Shown here piece after piece: positions 8,685 through 17,365 of a stretch of DNA of 64,000 bases. Position 1 is the stretch's first letter. Each line of letters starts with the position of its first letter. The notes below the pieces were generated by a model, which was given only the letters and a program-made list of their open reading frames with translations, searched no databases and had not been told where the DNA came from. This DNA is from Clostridiaceae bacterium (lineage in GTDB: Bacteria; Bacillota; Clostridia; Clostridiales; Clostridiaceae): NCBI GenBank assembly GCA_902363375.1, contig CABIZX010000003.1:312097-376096 (forward strand), given 5' to 3'. A program made the position numbers and the translations under genes.

Positions 8685-8842
8685 TATAGTTTACAAGCAT
8701 AAATGTGTTTAGCTTAGTGTTTATAGCACTTTATCATAGCAGGGAAATATAAATTTAATTTTATAAAAATTCAACAATCAAATTATAGTAAAGGTAATTA
8801 TAAAAAATTTAAAGTTACTACTATAATTAGCTTATATTCTAA

Positions 8843-8889
8843 TAAAATTCGGAGAAAGAATACTCTTTCTCTGAATTTTATTTTTTATA
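8843..8889 (+). terminator. Terminator before the GntR/ABC operon
   Basis: TAAAATTCGGAGAAAGA (8843-8859) pairs with TCTTTCTCTGAATTTTA (8864-8880), followed by TTTTTT. Confidence 0.9.
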
Positions 8890-8905
8890 TTTATAAGGAT
8901 AAATG

Positions 8906-8963
8906 TTGACAGGAATAAATTAGAATTGTATTATTGTATTAAGGGATTAGTACAATAATACAA
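8906..8963 (+). promoter_or_regulatory. Promoter and 13-bp inverted-repeat operator of the GntR/ABC operon
   Basis: TTGACA (8906-8911), 17 bp and TATTAT (8929-8934) form the promoter. TTGTATTATTGTA (8926-8938) and TACAATAATACAA (8951-8963) are perfect 13-bp inverted arms separated by 12 bp. The left arm covers the -10 box, so a bound dimer would block RNA polymerase. The first gene is a GntR/YtrA-type repressor, so autorepression is the natural reading. Confidence 0.8.
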
Positions 8964-8976
8964 AAGAGGTGATTAG

Positions 8977-9345
8977 ATGGCATGGGAGTTTAAAGACCAA
9001 AGACCTATATATATTCAATTAATCGAGCAGATAAAACTAAAGATAATATCAGGGGAATATAAGCCAGGACAGAAGTTTCCAACAGTAAGGGAATTAGCTG
9101 AGGAGGCGTCAGTAAACCCGAATACTATACAAAAAGCTTTATCAGAGTTAGAGCGAGCAGGGTTTGTTTATAGTCAAAGAACAAGTGGAAGGTTTATTAC
9201 GGAGGATGTAGAAATGATAAAAGAGATTAAGCTAGATATAGCTAAAGATCAAGCGATAAATTTTCTTAAGAGTATGAAGAGTTTAGGGCTTAGTAATGAG
9301 GAGATCATGGAGTTTCTAGGAAAAGTGACAAAGGAGATGGAGTAA
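8977..9345 (+). CDS. GntR-family repressor, YtrA subfamily
   Basis: The 122-residue protein has the GntR winged helix (PIYIQLIEQIKLKIISGEY, FPTVRELAEEASVNPNTIQKA, GFVYSQRTSGRFI) and only a short helical C-terminal dimerisation tail, as in the YtrA subfamily. These repressors usually head operons of ABC transporters and respond to cell-envelope stress. Its stop overlaps the start of the ATPase gene (TAATG), and a 13-bp inverted repeat covers its own promoter. Confidence 0.93.
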   Translation: MAWEFKDQRPIYIQLIEQIKLKIISGEYKPGQKFPTVRELAEEASVNPNTIQKALSELERAGFVYSQRTSGRFITEDVEMIKEIKLDIAKDQAINFLKSMKSLGLSNEEIMEFLGKVTKEME

Positions 9346-10046
9346 TGGGTGAACCTATTTTAGAATGTAAGGGCTTAGTAAAAAAGTATGACAGTAAAGA
9401 AGCACTTAAAGGTATTAATTTAACTTTAGAAAAAGGTAAAATTGTTGGTCTTTTGGGTCCCAATGGTAGTGGTAAAACAACTTTAATAAAGTTAGCTAAT
9501 GGACTACTAAAACCAACGGCTGGGGAAATAAAAATTGCAGGAGCTGTACAAAGTACAGAAACTCAAAAGATAGTTTCATATCTTCCCGAAAGAACTTATC
9601 TTAATGATTGGATGAAGGTATCGGATATTATAAACTTCTTTAAAGATTTCTATGAAGATTTTGATGAAAAAAGAGCCTATGATATGCTAAGTAAGTTAAA
9701 AATTGATGCAAATGTTAAGCTTAAAACCTTATCCAAAGGTACAAAGGAAAAGGTTCAACTTATTTTAGTTATGAGTAGGAGAGCTCAATTGTACTTCTTG
9801 GATGAACCTATCGCAGGAGTAGACCCAGCAGCTAGAGAGTATATTTTAAATACCATAATAAGCAATTATAATGAGAATGCAACTATAGTAATTTCTACTC
9901 ACTTGATAGCAGATATAGAGAAGGTTCTAGATGATGTAGTGTTTATATCTAATGGAGAAATAATGCTACAAAAAAGTGTGGATGAAATAAGAGAAGAGAG
10001 TGGAAAGACAGTAGATGAGTTATTTAGGGAGGTATTCAGATGCTAG
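9345..10046 (+). CDS. ABC transporter ATP-binding protein
   Basis: The 233-residue protein has Walker A GPNGSGKTT, a variant signature LSKGTKEKVQL in place of LSGGQ, Walker B QLYFLDEPIAGVDP and the H-loop STHLI. The variant signature is common in the BcrA/YtrB class of export or bacitracin-type ATPases. It is coupled to the GntR gene by a 1-base overlap and to the permease by a 7-base overlap. With the next gene it should form a transporter of unknown substrate. Confidence 0.93.
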   Translation: MGEPILECKGLVKKYDSKEALKGINLTLEKGKIVGLLGPNGSGKTTLIKLANGLLKPTAGEIKIAGAVQSTETQKIVSYLPERTYLNDWMKVSDIINFFKDFYEDFDEKRAYDMLSKLKIDANVKLKTLSKGTKEKVQLILVMSRRAQLYFLDEPIAGVDPAAREYILNTIISNYNENATIVISTHLIADIEKVLDDVVFISNGEIMLQKSVDEIREESGKTVDELFREVFRC

Positions 10047-10810
10047 GAAAATTAATGAAATATGAATTTAAAGCTACAGGCAGGATAATGTTACCTCTTT
10101 ATGCCGCGTTATTAGGTTTTTCAATTATTAATAAGATATTTATTGGAACCAATATGAATGAAGTGAATATGGATTTTTTAGGAGGAATTCCTGCTTTTAT
10201 AACAATGTTTGGATATATGATAACTATGGTAGCGGTTTTTGTAGGAACTCTTATTATAACAGTACAAAGATTTTATAAAAATCTTTTTGGGGATGAAGGA
10301 TATTTAATGAATACAATCCCTGTAAAACCTTCGCAAAATATAGTTAGTAAGTTAATAGTATCTATGATATGGATTATAATAAGTGTATTCATGGCTATAA
10401 TTTCTGTATTTATAATGGCTTTTGAGCCAGAGATATTTAAGGAAATAATTGAAGCATTAAAGATGATTTATCCTGAAATAGGAGTAAATATCCTTCTTAT
10501 TATAGAATTTATAATCCTTGTACTTGTATATATGGCTTATGAAATTATGGTACTTTATGCATCACTGTCTATAGGACAGCTATTTAAATCAAGAAAAATA
10601 TTAGGAGCATTTGCTGGATTTATGATAATAAATATCGTTCAACAAGCAATAGTAGGAATAGGTGTAACTACATTCGTTGCAATTAGGAATCCTATCAATA
10701 TAGCTCCAGAGCATATATTCCTATATGGAATAGTCATTTCACTATTATTCTTTACAGCATTATTCTGCATAACTAATTACATTTTAAAGAATAAACTTAA
10801 TCTAGAATAA
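10040..10810 (+). CDS. ABC transporter permease (ABC-2 type)
   Basis: The 256-residue membrane protein has about six hydrophobic segments (around residues 18-35, 53-80, 108-135, 150-175, 192-215 and 228-248). The loop RFYKNLFGDEGYLMNTIPVK is typical of clostridial ABC-2 type permeases encoded behind YtrA-like repressors. It overlaps the ATPase gene by 7 bases, so the two are translated together. Substrate unknown; antimicrobial or lipid export is a family-level guess. Confidence 0.85.
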   Translation: MLGKLMKYEFKATGRIMLPLYAALLGFSIINKIFIGTNMNEVNMDFLGGIPAFITMFGYMITMVAVFVGTLIITVQRFYKNLFGDEGYLMNTIPVKPSQNIVSKLIVSMIWIIISVFMAIISVFIMAFEPEIFKEIIEALKMIYPEIGVNILLIIEFIILVLVYMAYEIMVLYASLSIGQLFKSRKILGAFAGFMIINIVQQAIVGIGVTTFVAIRNPINIAPEHIFLYGIVISLLFFTALFCITNYILKNKLNLE

Positions 10811-10837
10811 TATGTAGATATTTAAATAGAAGATATA

Positions 10838-11193
10838 AAGGAGCTTTTGCAAAATAAACTAATATAAAGCAATATTTAAGATGTACTTATATTATTATCG
10901 CTTAGCCGTTTCGGAATATTGATTTACTAAAGCATTTATTCAAGGTAAAATCTACAACTCAACAACTCGTATACACTCAAACAAGTTGTGTTGCTTACGA
11001 TTTTACCATTCATAAATACTAAGTAATTAATGTTTAGGAGGTTCTTCTAATAAATTAGAAGAACTAAGTTCGAATAACTAAATCAAAGATTTAGTTATTC
11101 GAACTTATGCAAATGGCATTCGCTAACAATAATATTAAAGCACATCTTAAATATTTCAGAGAATATTAGTGATGTATTTTGCAAAAGCTCCTT
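10838..11193. repeat. Hairpin/MITE-like element, long copy with nested stems
   Basis: The ends are inverted repeats: GGAGCTTTTGCAAAATA at left, TATTTTGCAAAAGCTCC at right. Moving inward, the arms keep pairing (AATATTTAAGATG against CATCTTAAATATT; TTATATTATTATCGC against GCTAACAATAATA). Inside are a stem closed by GGTAAAATC/GATTTTACC, a perfect hairpin GTTCTTCTAAT/ATTAGAAGAAC near 11041-11064 and a perfect hairpin AAGTTCGAATAACTAAATC against its complement at 11069-11106. No reading frame encodes a plausible protein. The outer parts match the short copy at 12461-12570, so the middle is either an insertion or lost in the short copy. Confidence 0.75.
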
Positions 11194-11242
11194 TTAATTA
11201 TTATAAAAAACATATATTTTGTAATAATTAATATTAGATGAT

Positions 11243-11271
11243 TAGACATATAATTAAAATAATGGTATAAT
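11243..11271 (+). promoter_or_regulatory. Promoter of the PotD-like gene
   Basis: TAGACA (11243-11248), 17 bp and a perfect TATAAT (11266-11271), about 60 bases upstream of the start codon. Confidence 0.65.
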
Positions 11272-11329
11272 CCGAAAGAATGTTTAAGGTTTAAATAATA
11301 TATTAAAATAATGTGAAAGGGAGTGCAGT

Positions 11330-12385
11330 ATGAAGCGATTATTTAAATTATTAAGCTTATCAATTTGTATTTTAATTATAGGAATATTGCTTGTAGGGTG
11401 CGGTAAAGATTCTTCAAAGGAAATAAGCTTTTTAAATTATGGAGAAAATATAGATGAAGAAACTATAAAAGAGTTTGAGAAGAAGTATGGCATAAAAGTT
11501 ACGGTTGAAACCTTTGATGATATGGAAACAATGTATCAAAAGGTTAGTAAAGGTGGCGTAAGTTATGATGTTATATTAGTATCTGATGCTTTAATGCCAA
11601 GAATGATTAAAGATAATCTTGTTAAAGAATTAAATAAAGGTAACATACCTAATATATCTCAAATGGATGATGCTTACTTGAACCTAGAAATAGATCCAGG
11701 AAACAAGTATTCAGTTCCTTATATGTTTGGAACAGTAGGACTTATTTATAATAAAGATGTAGTAAAAGAAGAAGTAGATAGTTGGGATATACTATGGAAT
11801 GAAAAATATAAAGATAAAATCTTCATGTTTGATACTTATAGAGATACTATAGGGGCAGCCTTAAAGAAACTTGGATATTCTTTAAATTCTAAAGATCCAA
11901 AAGAAATTGAGAAAGCTAAAGAATTATTACTAGAGCAAAGAAAACTAGTAAACCCAATTTACGGTGTTGATAATGGAACAGTGATGATTCCAGCAGGGGA
12001 CTCTGATATAAATATGATTTGGTCTGGAGAAGGGCTAAACCTTCAAGATGAGTATCCTAACTTAGTTTATGTAGTACCTAAGGAGGGAGCAAACTTCTGG
12101 ATTGATAGCTTATGTATACCACATAACGCTGAAAATGTAGAAGGAGCTGAAAAGTTTATAAACTTTGTAAGTGATAAGGAAAGTGCGCTAAGAATAGCTG
12201 ATGAAATAGGATATACAACCCCTAATAAAGAAGCAAGATTAGAGCAACCAGAAGAAGTGAGAAATAATCATAATGCATATATGCCTAAAGAAATAATGGA
12301 TAGATGTGAAATCTATGAGGATTTCTCAAGTGATGTTAAAAGAATCTATGATGAAGCTTGGATAAAAATAAAATCAGGTGATTAG
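11330..12385 (+). CDS. Extracellular solute-binding lipoprotein, PotD-like (spermidine/putrescine)
   Basis: The 351-residue protein starts with a lipoprotein signal (hydrophobic segment, lipobox LVGC with Cys at 24) and continues as a type 2 periplasmic-binding fold. The stretches SFLNYGENIDEETIKEFEKK, VILVSDALMPRM, YMFGTVGLIYNKD and NMIWSGEGLNLQDE match the PotD/PotF polyamine-binding family. It would sit on the outer face of the membrane and deliver ligand to a PotABC permease. No potABC genes are next to it, so it is an orphan or works with a distant transporter. Polyamine is inferred from family only. Confidence 0.85.
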   Translation: MKRLFKLLSLSICILIIGILLVGCGKDSSKEISFLNYGENIDEETIKEFEKKYGIKVTVETFDDMETMYQKVSKGGVSYDVILVSDALMPRMIKDNLVKELNKGNIPNISQMDDAYLNLEIDPGNKYSVPYMFGTVGLIYNKDVVKEEVDSWDILWNEKYKDKIFMFDTYRDTIGAALKKLGYSLNSKDPKEIEKAKELLLEQRKLVNPIYGVDNGTVMIPAGDSDINMIWSGEGLNLQDEYPNLVYVVPKEGANFWIDSLCIPHNAENVEGAEKFINFVSDKESALRIADEIGYTTPNKEARLEQPEEVRNNHNAYMPKEIMDRCEIYEDFSSDVKRIYDEAWIKIKSGD

Positions 12386-12460
12386 AAGTCATCTATAGTA
12401 GTATAAAGAAATGGTAGATAAATTTCATTTACATAAATCTATCTACCATTATAATAAAAA

Positions 12461-12576
12461 TGGGCTTTTGTAAAATAAACTAATATAAAGAAATATTTAA
12501 GATGCACTTATATTATTAACGCATCTTAAATATTTTATATAAAATTAGTACTTTATTTTGCGATAGCCCAATTTTT
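12461..12576. repeat. Hairpin/MITE-like element, short copy, acting as terminator
   Basis: GGGCTTTTGTAAAATA at left and TATTTTGCGATAGCCC at right are imperfect inverted ends. The inner arms AAATATTTAAGATGC and GCATCTTAAATATTT pair fully around CTTATATTATTA. A T-tract follows at 12571-12576. The left half is nearly identical to the long copy at 10838. It lies between two converging genes and probably terminates both. Just upstream, ATGGTAGATA (12411-12420) and TATCTACCAT (12440-12449) form another hairpin. Confidence 0.8.
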
Positions 12577-12582
12577 TATATC

Positions 12583-13626
12583 TTAGTTTTTAAATACTTC
12601 TGGATAGAAGGTTTTAGCTAATTTTTCTAAGCAATCGAAGGTTCTATAGCCATATCCCATAAGTTCAGTATATTCAACAGAAGAGATATTTTTATTTTTT
12701 ATAGCGTCAACACTTTGAAGTGTAGGTTCTGCTAATATTCTATCTACGGCATCAGCATCTACTGAAGCATTTTTATTCGCTGTTACATAAACAATATGAT
12801 CAGGGTTAGAAGAAATTATATTTTCTAACGATATAGAGCCACCTTTTGCAATAACATTATCTGCATTTAATAGATTTAACATTTCCTTTTGTAATGAAGC
12901 ATTAGCACCATATGCAGTAAATGAGTCACCACTATAATTAACTATTAGCATAACTTTTTTTCTTTCACCAGTAGTTGGAACTTTTGATTTAATGTTATCA
13001 AATGAGGCTTGTAGTGAGTCAGCTAATTTATTAGCTTTATCTTGAACATCGAAGATAGTACCTACATTCCTAACATCTTGAATAATTGTATCTAAAGAAA
13101 TGTCGGCATTCATTTTACTTGCTAATTGAACATAAGTATTAATTCCAACTTCATTTAAGCTTGGTATTGAACCATATCTATCATCTTTAAATGAAGCAGA
13201 TCTTCCGATTACCAAATCTGCACCTGAACCAACAACAACTTCTTTAGCAACATCACCTTTATTAGCAATTGCAGGTATGGATTCGTAGTCAGCTTTTAAA
13301 TCTTCTGGCATAGGAGTATCTAAGTCACCTGTTCCAATTATAGAATCTTTTAATCCTAAAGTTAAAAGTAGTTCAGTTGAAGTCTGATTATTAGTTATAA
13401 CTTTCTTTGGAGCTTCATTAAAAGTTTGTTTATATACATTTCCTTCAGAATCAAAAGCATCAAAGGTTACAGGGTAAGTTGTTTTATTAGTTGATGCAGT
13501 TGTAGAAGCGATAGTTTGATCTTCCTTTGATGATGAGTCTACATTTTCAGTTTTATTACCGCACCCTACAAAGACTGTAGCAGATAGAGCTAATGATGTA
13601 AGTAAAAGTAAAGATTTTTTATTCAT
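12583..13626 (-). CDS. Ferric-siderophore ABC transporter substrate-binding lipoprotein
   Basis: From the ATG at 13626, preceded by GAGAGGGGA, the 347-residue product has a lipoprotein signal with lipobox FVGC (Cys22). A class III (FecB/BtuF-type) binding fold with PKKVITNNQTSTELLLTLGL and PDHIVYVTANK follows. An upstream in-frame start at 13695 would add 23 residues before the signal and is unlikely. It captures an iron chelate at the membrane surface and hands it to the permease encoded upstream in the same operon. The three genes lie in the order permease, ATPase, binding protein, under a Fur box at 15662. Confidence 0.9.
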   Translation of the reverse strand: MNKKSLLLLTSLALSATVFVGCGNKTENVDSSSKEDQTIASTTASTNKTTYPVTFDAFDSEGNVYKQTFNEAPKKVITNNQTSTELLLTLGLKDSIIGTGDLDTPMPEDLKADYESIPAIANKGDVAKEVVVGSGADLVIGRSASFKDDRYGSIPSLNEVGINTYVQLASKMNADISLDTIIQDVRNVGTIFDVQDKANKLADSLQASFDNIKSKVPTTGERKKVMLIVNYSGDSFTAYGANASLQKEMLNLLNADNVIAKGGSISLENIISSNPDHIVYVTANKNASVDADAVDRILAEPTLQSVDAIKNKNISSVEYTELMGYGYRTFDCLEKLAKTFYPEVFKN

Positions 13627-13723
13627 GATAATTCCCCTCTCGATTTTCATATAAAAAGTTTTGATATCTATATTATTTTTAAATTTTTTATACATTTAAG
13701 CATAAAATAATTATTTATAATTT

Positions 13724-14497
13724 TTAATGCAATGATGGCGGTAAGTATTCAATAGAAATCTTATTAGTGTCTGGATTTATGTGAACAATAGATTCAACAT
13801 CATATACATTTTTAATCATTTCTTCTGTTATAACTTCATTTGGAATTCCTTTATACACAATAACCCCATCCTTTAAAACATAAAGTTCGTCGCAGAATTG
13901 AGAAGCTAATGTTAAATCATGCAAAGCAGCTAAGACACATATATTTAGATTTTTAACTATTGACATAACCTCTAATTGATACTTTATATCTAAATGATTA
14001 GTAGGTTCATCTAAAATTAATATTTTAGGGTTTTGAGTTATTGCTCTAGCTAATATAACTCTTTGCTTTTCACCTCCAGATAATAGGTTGAAGCTCTTTT
14101 GAGCAAAATCTATCATTCCAACTTGAGATAAAGCTTTAAGTGCCATATCATAATCGCTTTTATTATCTTGCTCTAGCAAACCCTTATAAGGAGCTCTCCC
14201 CATTAATACTATATCTATAACCTTAAAATCAAAGTTAATATTATTAAATTGGCTAACCACTCCAAGAGTTTTAGCAAGAGACTTTTTATTGTAACCTTTT
14301 ATATCCTTATCAGATATAAAAACGTCTCCAAAGGTTGGCTTTATTACACCATAAACAGCTTTTAACAATGTTGATTTACCACTTCCATTTGGACCTATTA
14401 AGCCTATGAATTTGTTATCGGCAACTGACAAATTAATTCCTTTTACAATTTCTTTTTTTGATAAATTAACCTTTAATTCTTTAATTTTTAAATCCAT
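13724..14497 (-). CDS. Iron-siderophore ABC transporter ATP-binding protein (FecE/FhuC type)
   Basis: The 257-residue ATPase has Walker A GPNGSGKSTLLKAV, the signature LLSGGEKQRVILAR, Walker B ILILDEPTNHLD and the H-loop ALHDL, the standard FecE/FhuC/BtuD pattern. The ATG at 14497 is preferred because GTAGGTGA lies just ahead; a GTG at 14506 is part of that site. It energises iron-chelate uptake with the adjacent permease and binding protein. Confidence 0.94.
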   Translation of the reverse strand: MDLKIKELKVNLSKKEIVKGINLSVADNKFIGLIGPNGSGKSTLLKAVYGVIKPTFGDVFISDKDIKGYNKKSLAKTLGVVSQFNNINFDFKVIDIVLMGRAPYKGLLEQDNKSDYDMALKALSQVGMIDFAQKSFNLLSGGEKQRVILARAITQNPKILILDEPTNHLDIKYQLEVMSIVKNLNICVLAALHDLTLASQFCDELYVLKDGVIVYKGIPNEVITEEMIKNVYDVESIVHINPDTNKISIEYLPPSLH

Positions 14498-14506
14498 TAA
14501 AATCAC

Positions 14507-15601
14507 CTACTTATCTCCATATCCGAAGCCCTTTCTAAGCAAAATGTAAACAAAGAATGGAGCACCAACTAAACCAGTAATAATACCTATTGATAATTCA
14601 GCATTAGGTAAGATTATTCTAGCGAAAACATCAGCCCAAATTAGGAATATAGAACCTAAAAGTATTGAAGTTGGGACTAGCCTTTTATGATCAGATCCAA
14701 CTATAGACCTTGAAATATGGGGGATTATTAATCCTACAAAGCCTATAATTCCGCAATTAGCTACTAAAATACCTGTTAGTAATGATGTAATCATCATATA
14801 AATTTTTCTGTAAAAATTTAAGTTAAGGCCTAAAGTCATTGATGCTTCATCACCCATTAACATTAAGTTTAAAGTTCTTCCTTGAGTTAAGAAAAATAAA
14901 CAACATATAGTTACAGCTAAAATTACAAAACCTATATTTTGCCACTTAGCTGTTGCCAAAGAACCCATTGTCCAAAATTTTACCGTTTGCATTCCTTCAG
15001 CATCACTGGCAATAGAAATTATAAAATTAGATAAAGATGTACATAAGGCACTGACTACAGTTCCTGAAAGAACTAATTTAGAGGATGACATTTTACTTCC
15101 CATTGAAGATAATACCAACACCATGATAGAGGCACTTAAAGCACCTAAAAATGCCCAAAAGGAGATGCTACTAATAGAAAAAAGACTAAATGAGCCTAGT
15201 CCTAACATTATAGAGAAAGTTGCACCTAGTGATGCGCCGGAAGAAATTCCCAGAATATAGGGTTCAGCTAGAGGGTTTTGAACTGTTGCTTGCATTATTG
15301 TTCCACATATAGCAAGTCCAGCTCCAGCAGCAATTGCAAGTAAAACCCGAGGCATTCTAATTAACCAAATAACATTATAAGTAGAGATATTACTTACTTC
15401 AGCAGCATCACCTAAGGATAATCCAAATAATTCATTTAAGATTATGCTATAGGATACAGAAGGTTTTATTTTAAGTGAACCAAAGGATACTGATAAAATT
15501 ACAGAAATAAATAATAATATAATTAAACCTAAGATAAATAAATTGAAGGATTTTTTTATCTTTTGGTTTTTCTCGTAAGAAGCATTTAAAATATCTTTCA
15601 C
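14507..15601 (-). CDS. Iron-siderophore ABC transporter permease (FecCD family)
   Basis: The 364-residue permease has about ten membrane helices and the FecCD hallmarks IRMPRVLLAIAAGAGLAICG, QNPLAEPYILGISSGA and GIIGFVGLIIPHISR, the last being the ATPase-coupling loop. I prefer the GTG at 15601, with AGAAAGGATG 9 bases ahead; the ATG at 15610 touches that site. It is the first gene of the uptake operon, and a 7-1-7 Fur box lies about 60 bases upstream. Confidence 0.92.
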   Translation of the reverse strand: MKDILNASYEKNQKIKKSFNLFILGLIILLFISVILSVSFGSLKIKPSVSYSIILNELFGLSLGDAAEVSNISTYNVIWLIRMPRVLLAIAAGAGLAICGTIMQATVQNPLAEPYILGISSGASLGATFSIMLGLGSFSLFSISSISFWAFLGALSASIMVLVLSSMGSKMSSSKLVLSGTVVSALCTSLSNFIISIASDAEGMQTVKFWTMGSLATAKWQNIGFVILAVTICCLFFLTQGRTLNLMLMGDEASMTLGLNLNFYRKIYMMITSLLTGILVANCGIIGFVGLIIPHISRSIVGSDHKRLVPTSILLGSIFLIWADVFARIILPNAELSIGIITGLVGAPFFVYILLRKGFGYGDK

Positions 15602-15661
15602 ATTTAACATCCTTTCTTGAATTTCTACTAAAAATAAGATAAACTTATTATTAAGATTAAA

Positions 15662-15676
15662 TGATAATAATTATCA
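15662..15676. promoter_or_regulatory. Fur box (7-1-7)
   Basis: TGATAAT A ATTATCA is a perfect 7-1-7 inverted repeat matching the minimal Fur-box core. It lies in the gap between the siderophore-uptake operon and the divergent AraC-esterase operon, so ferric-uptake repression of one or both is expected. Confidence 0.9.
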
Positions 15677-15786
15677 ATTTCATCAACTATTATAATATAG
15701 AAAAATTCGTAATAGAATATACTAAAATAAAAACATGGACAATTATTTAAAGTTTTCTAGGTATATATTGAAAGGGGTCTATTTAT

Positions 15787-16590
15787 TTGAAAAATGTTAA
15801 GAAAGGTGATTTAGTAAAGGAATTCAGAAAAAATACGTTTGAAGTTTTTAGGATAGAAAGATTTATTAAGGATTCTATGTCAACAAAAAATGGCTATATG
15901 ACTAATCTCTCAGCGTTCATTTTCCCAATAAGGGGGAGAGCCCAAATAGAGTTTGATAATGAGATCTATATTGCTGAAAGAGGAAAGGTGATTCATGGGT
16001 GTAAGAATAAAAATATATCCTTTAAAGTGTTAGGTGATGAAGAATTTGAACATATAAACATCTATTATGTAGCAGATGAATGTATTAAACCTAATTCTTA
16101 TATGAATTCAACCTTCGAATTTGATGTAATAAATTATGAAGAGATATTGAAATCTTTGTATGAGCTTAAAGCAATAGCTTCAAAACAACAATTAGTATCA
16201 AAAGTGAATCTTCAAATACAAACTTCATTATTTTTAAGAGAACTTTTTACTGATTATAACTATAGAAAGGAATTAAGTGAAAAAGATTTCACGATAGAGG
16301 TAAGTAAATTTATTTCACAAAATTATATGGAAGAGATTACATTAAGTACACTTTCAGAAAAGTATGGAGAGAAAATTAATAGAATATCATATTTATTCAA
16401 TAAGCATTTAGATATTCGCCCAATAGATTATTTGATTCAATGCAGAATGACTGTTGCATACCAATTATTAAATGAAGGGATTGCAGTTAAGGAAGTTTCT
16501 AAAAAGATTGGTTATAATGATGAATTCTATTTTAGTAGGTTATTTAAAAAAAGTTTTGGAGTTACTCCAAGTAAGTTAAAGAAGGGATAG
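15787..16590 (+). CDS. AraC-family transcriptional regulator
   Basis: The 267-residue protein has an N-terminal cupin-like ligand domain (about 1-160) and a C-terminal double helix-turn-helix (DFTIEVSKFISQNYMEEI to the end, with VKEVSKKIGYNDEFYFSRLF and the final GVTPSKLKKG), the normal AraC layout. The start is a TTG at 15787 with AAAGGGG 9 bases upstream; no in-frame ATG fits as well. Facing the siderophore uptake operon across a Fur box, it may be a siderophore-sensing activator like YbtA/Btr-type regulators. That role is inference. Confidence 0.88.
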   Translation: MKNVKKGDLVKEFRKNTFEVFRIERFIKDSMSTKNGYMTNLSAFIFPIRGRAQIEFDNEIYIAERGKVIHGCKNKNISFKVLGDEEFEHINIYYVADECIKPNSYMNSTFEFDVINYEEILKSLYELKAIASKQQLVSKVNLQIQTSLFLRELFTDYNYRKELSEKDFTIEVSKFISQNYMEEITLSTLSEKYGEKINRISYLFNKHLDIRPIDYLIQCRMTVAYQLLNEGIAVKEVSKKIGYNDEFYFSRLFKKSFGVTPSKLKKG

Positions 16591-16595
16591 AAGAG

Positions 16596-17333
16596 ATGCG
16601 AGGAAGGATTTTAACAAGGACAGTTTTTAATAGAGAAGTTTTTATATATTTACCAGATGGATATGATATATCAGATAAAAAATATCCTGTAGTCTATGCT
16701 CATGATGGTGATAAATTTAGAAAGTTTTTAGGGGAAATGATTGATGAAATAGAAGATAAATTTGAAAATAAATCTTTAGAGGAACATATAATAATTGGGA
16801 TTACACCTTTTGACAGATTAAATAAATATACTCCTTGGGCTGCGAAATCTAATCATGAAAGATTTCATCCCTTTGAGGGCAAGGGAGATGAATACTTAGA
16901 ATTTTTAATAAATGATTTACAAGCTTATGTTGAAAAAGAGTTCAGAGTAAGTAGCCATAAGAAGGATAGAAAAATTATGGGACATTCTCTTGGTGCCTTG
17001 ATTTCTTTATATTCAGTTTTTAAAAATAATAATTATAGTAAGGTAGCAAGTATATGTGCATCTCAATGGTATGACGGATGGATTAAATTTATTCAAGAAG
17101 AAAGTTTAGTAAATGATGACTTTAGGCTTATTATTATTGCAGGAAGAAAAGAGGGACATAAGAAAGTTACAATTCAAAATGACATGCCTAAGTTTTCTAA
17201 CATGTCTTATGAAATATTCAAGAAACGTATAGGAGAAAAAAATGTAGAAATAGTTTGGGATGATTATGATCATCACGAAAATATATTAAATAGATATAAA
17301 ATTGCATTAGAATTTTTAATGAGAAAAAGTTAA
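16596..17333 (+). CDS. Siderophore-esterase-like alpha/beta hydrolase
   Basis: The 245-residue protein belongs to the esterase-D/Fes-like hydrolases: YPVVYAHDGDKF near the N-terminus, the nucleophile elbow GHSLGALISLYS around residue 130 and a C-terminal DDYDHHENI that can supply the histidine. It starts 5 bases after the AraC gene and is divergent from a siderophore uptake operon. Cytoplasmic hydrolysis of a ferric-siderophore ester to release iron, as for Fes/IroE/BesA, is therefore likely. There is no signal peptide. Substrate is inferred from context. Confidence 0.78.
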   Translation: MRGRILTRTVFNREVFIYLPDGYDISDKKYPVVYAHDGDKFRKFLGEMIDEIEDKFENKSLEEHIIIGITPFDRLNKYTPWAAKSNHERFHPFEGKGDEYLEFLINDLQAYVEKEFRVSSHKKDRKIMGHSLGALISLYSVFKNNNYSKVASICASQWYDGWIKFIQEESLVNDDFRLIIIAGRKEGHKKVTIQNDMPKFSNMSYEIFKKRIGEKNVEIVWDDYDHHENILNRYKIALEFLMRKS

Positions 17334-17365
17334 ATGAAATAAGTTTAAATAAAAAGACTACATGA

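Noticed and set aside
10838..11193. Insertion sequence with transposase
   Set aside because: No reading frame in either strand resembles a transposase; the element is only about 356 bases and consists of hairpins.
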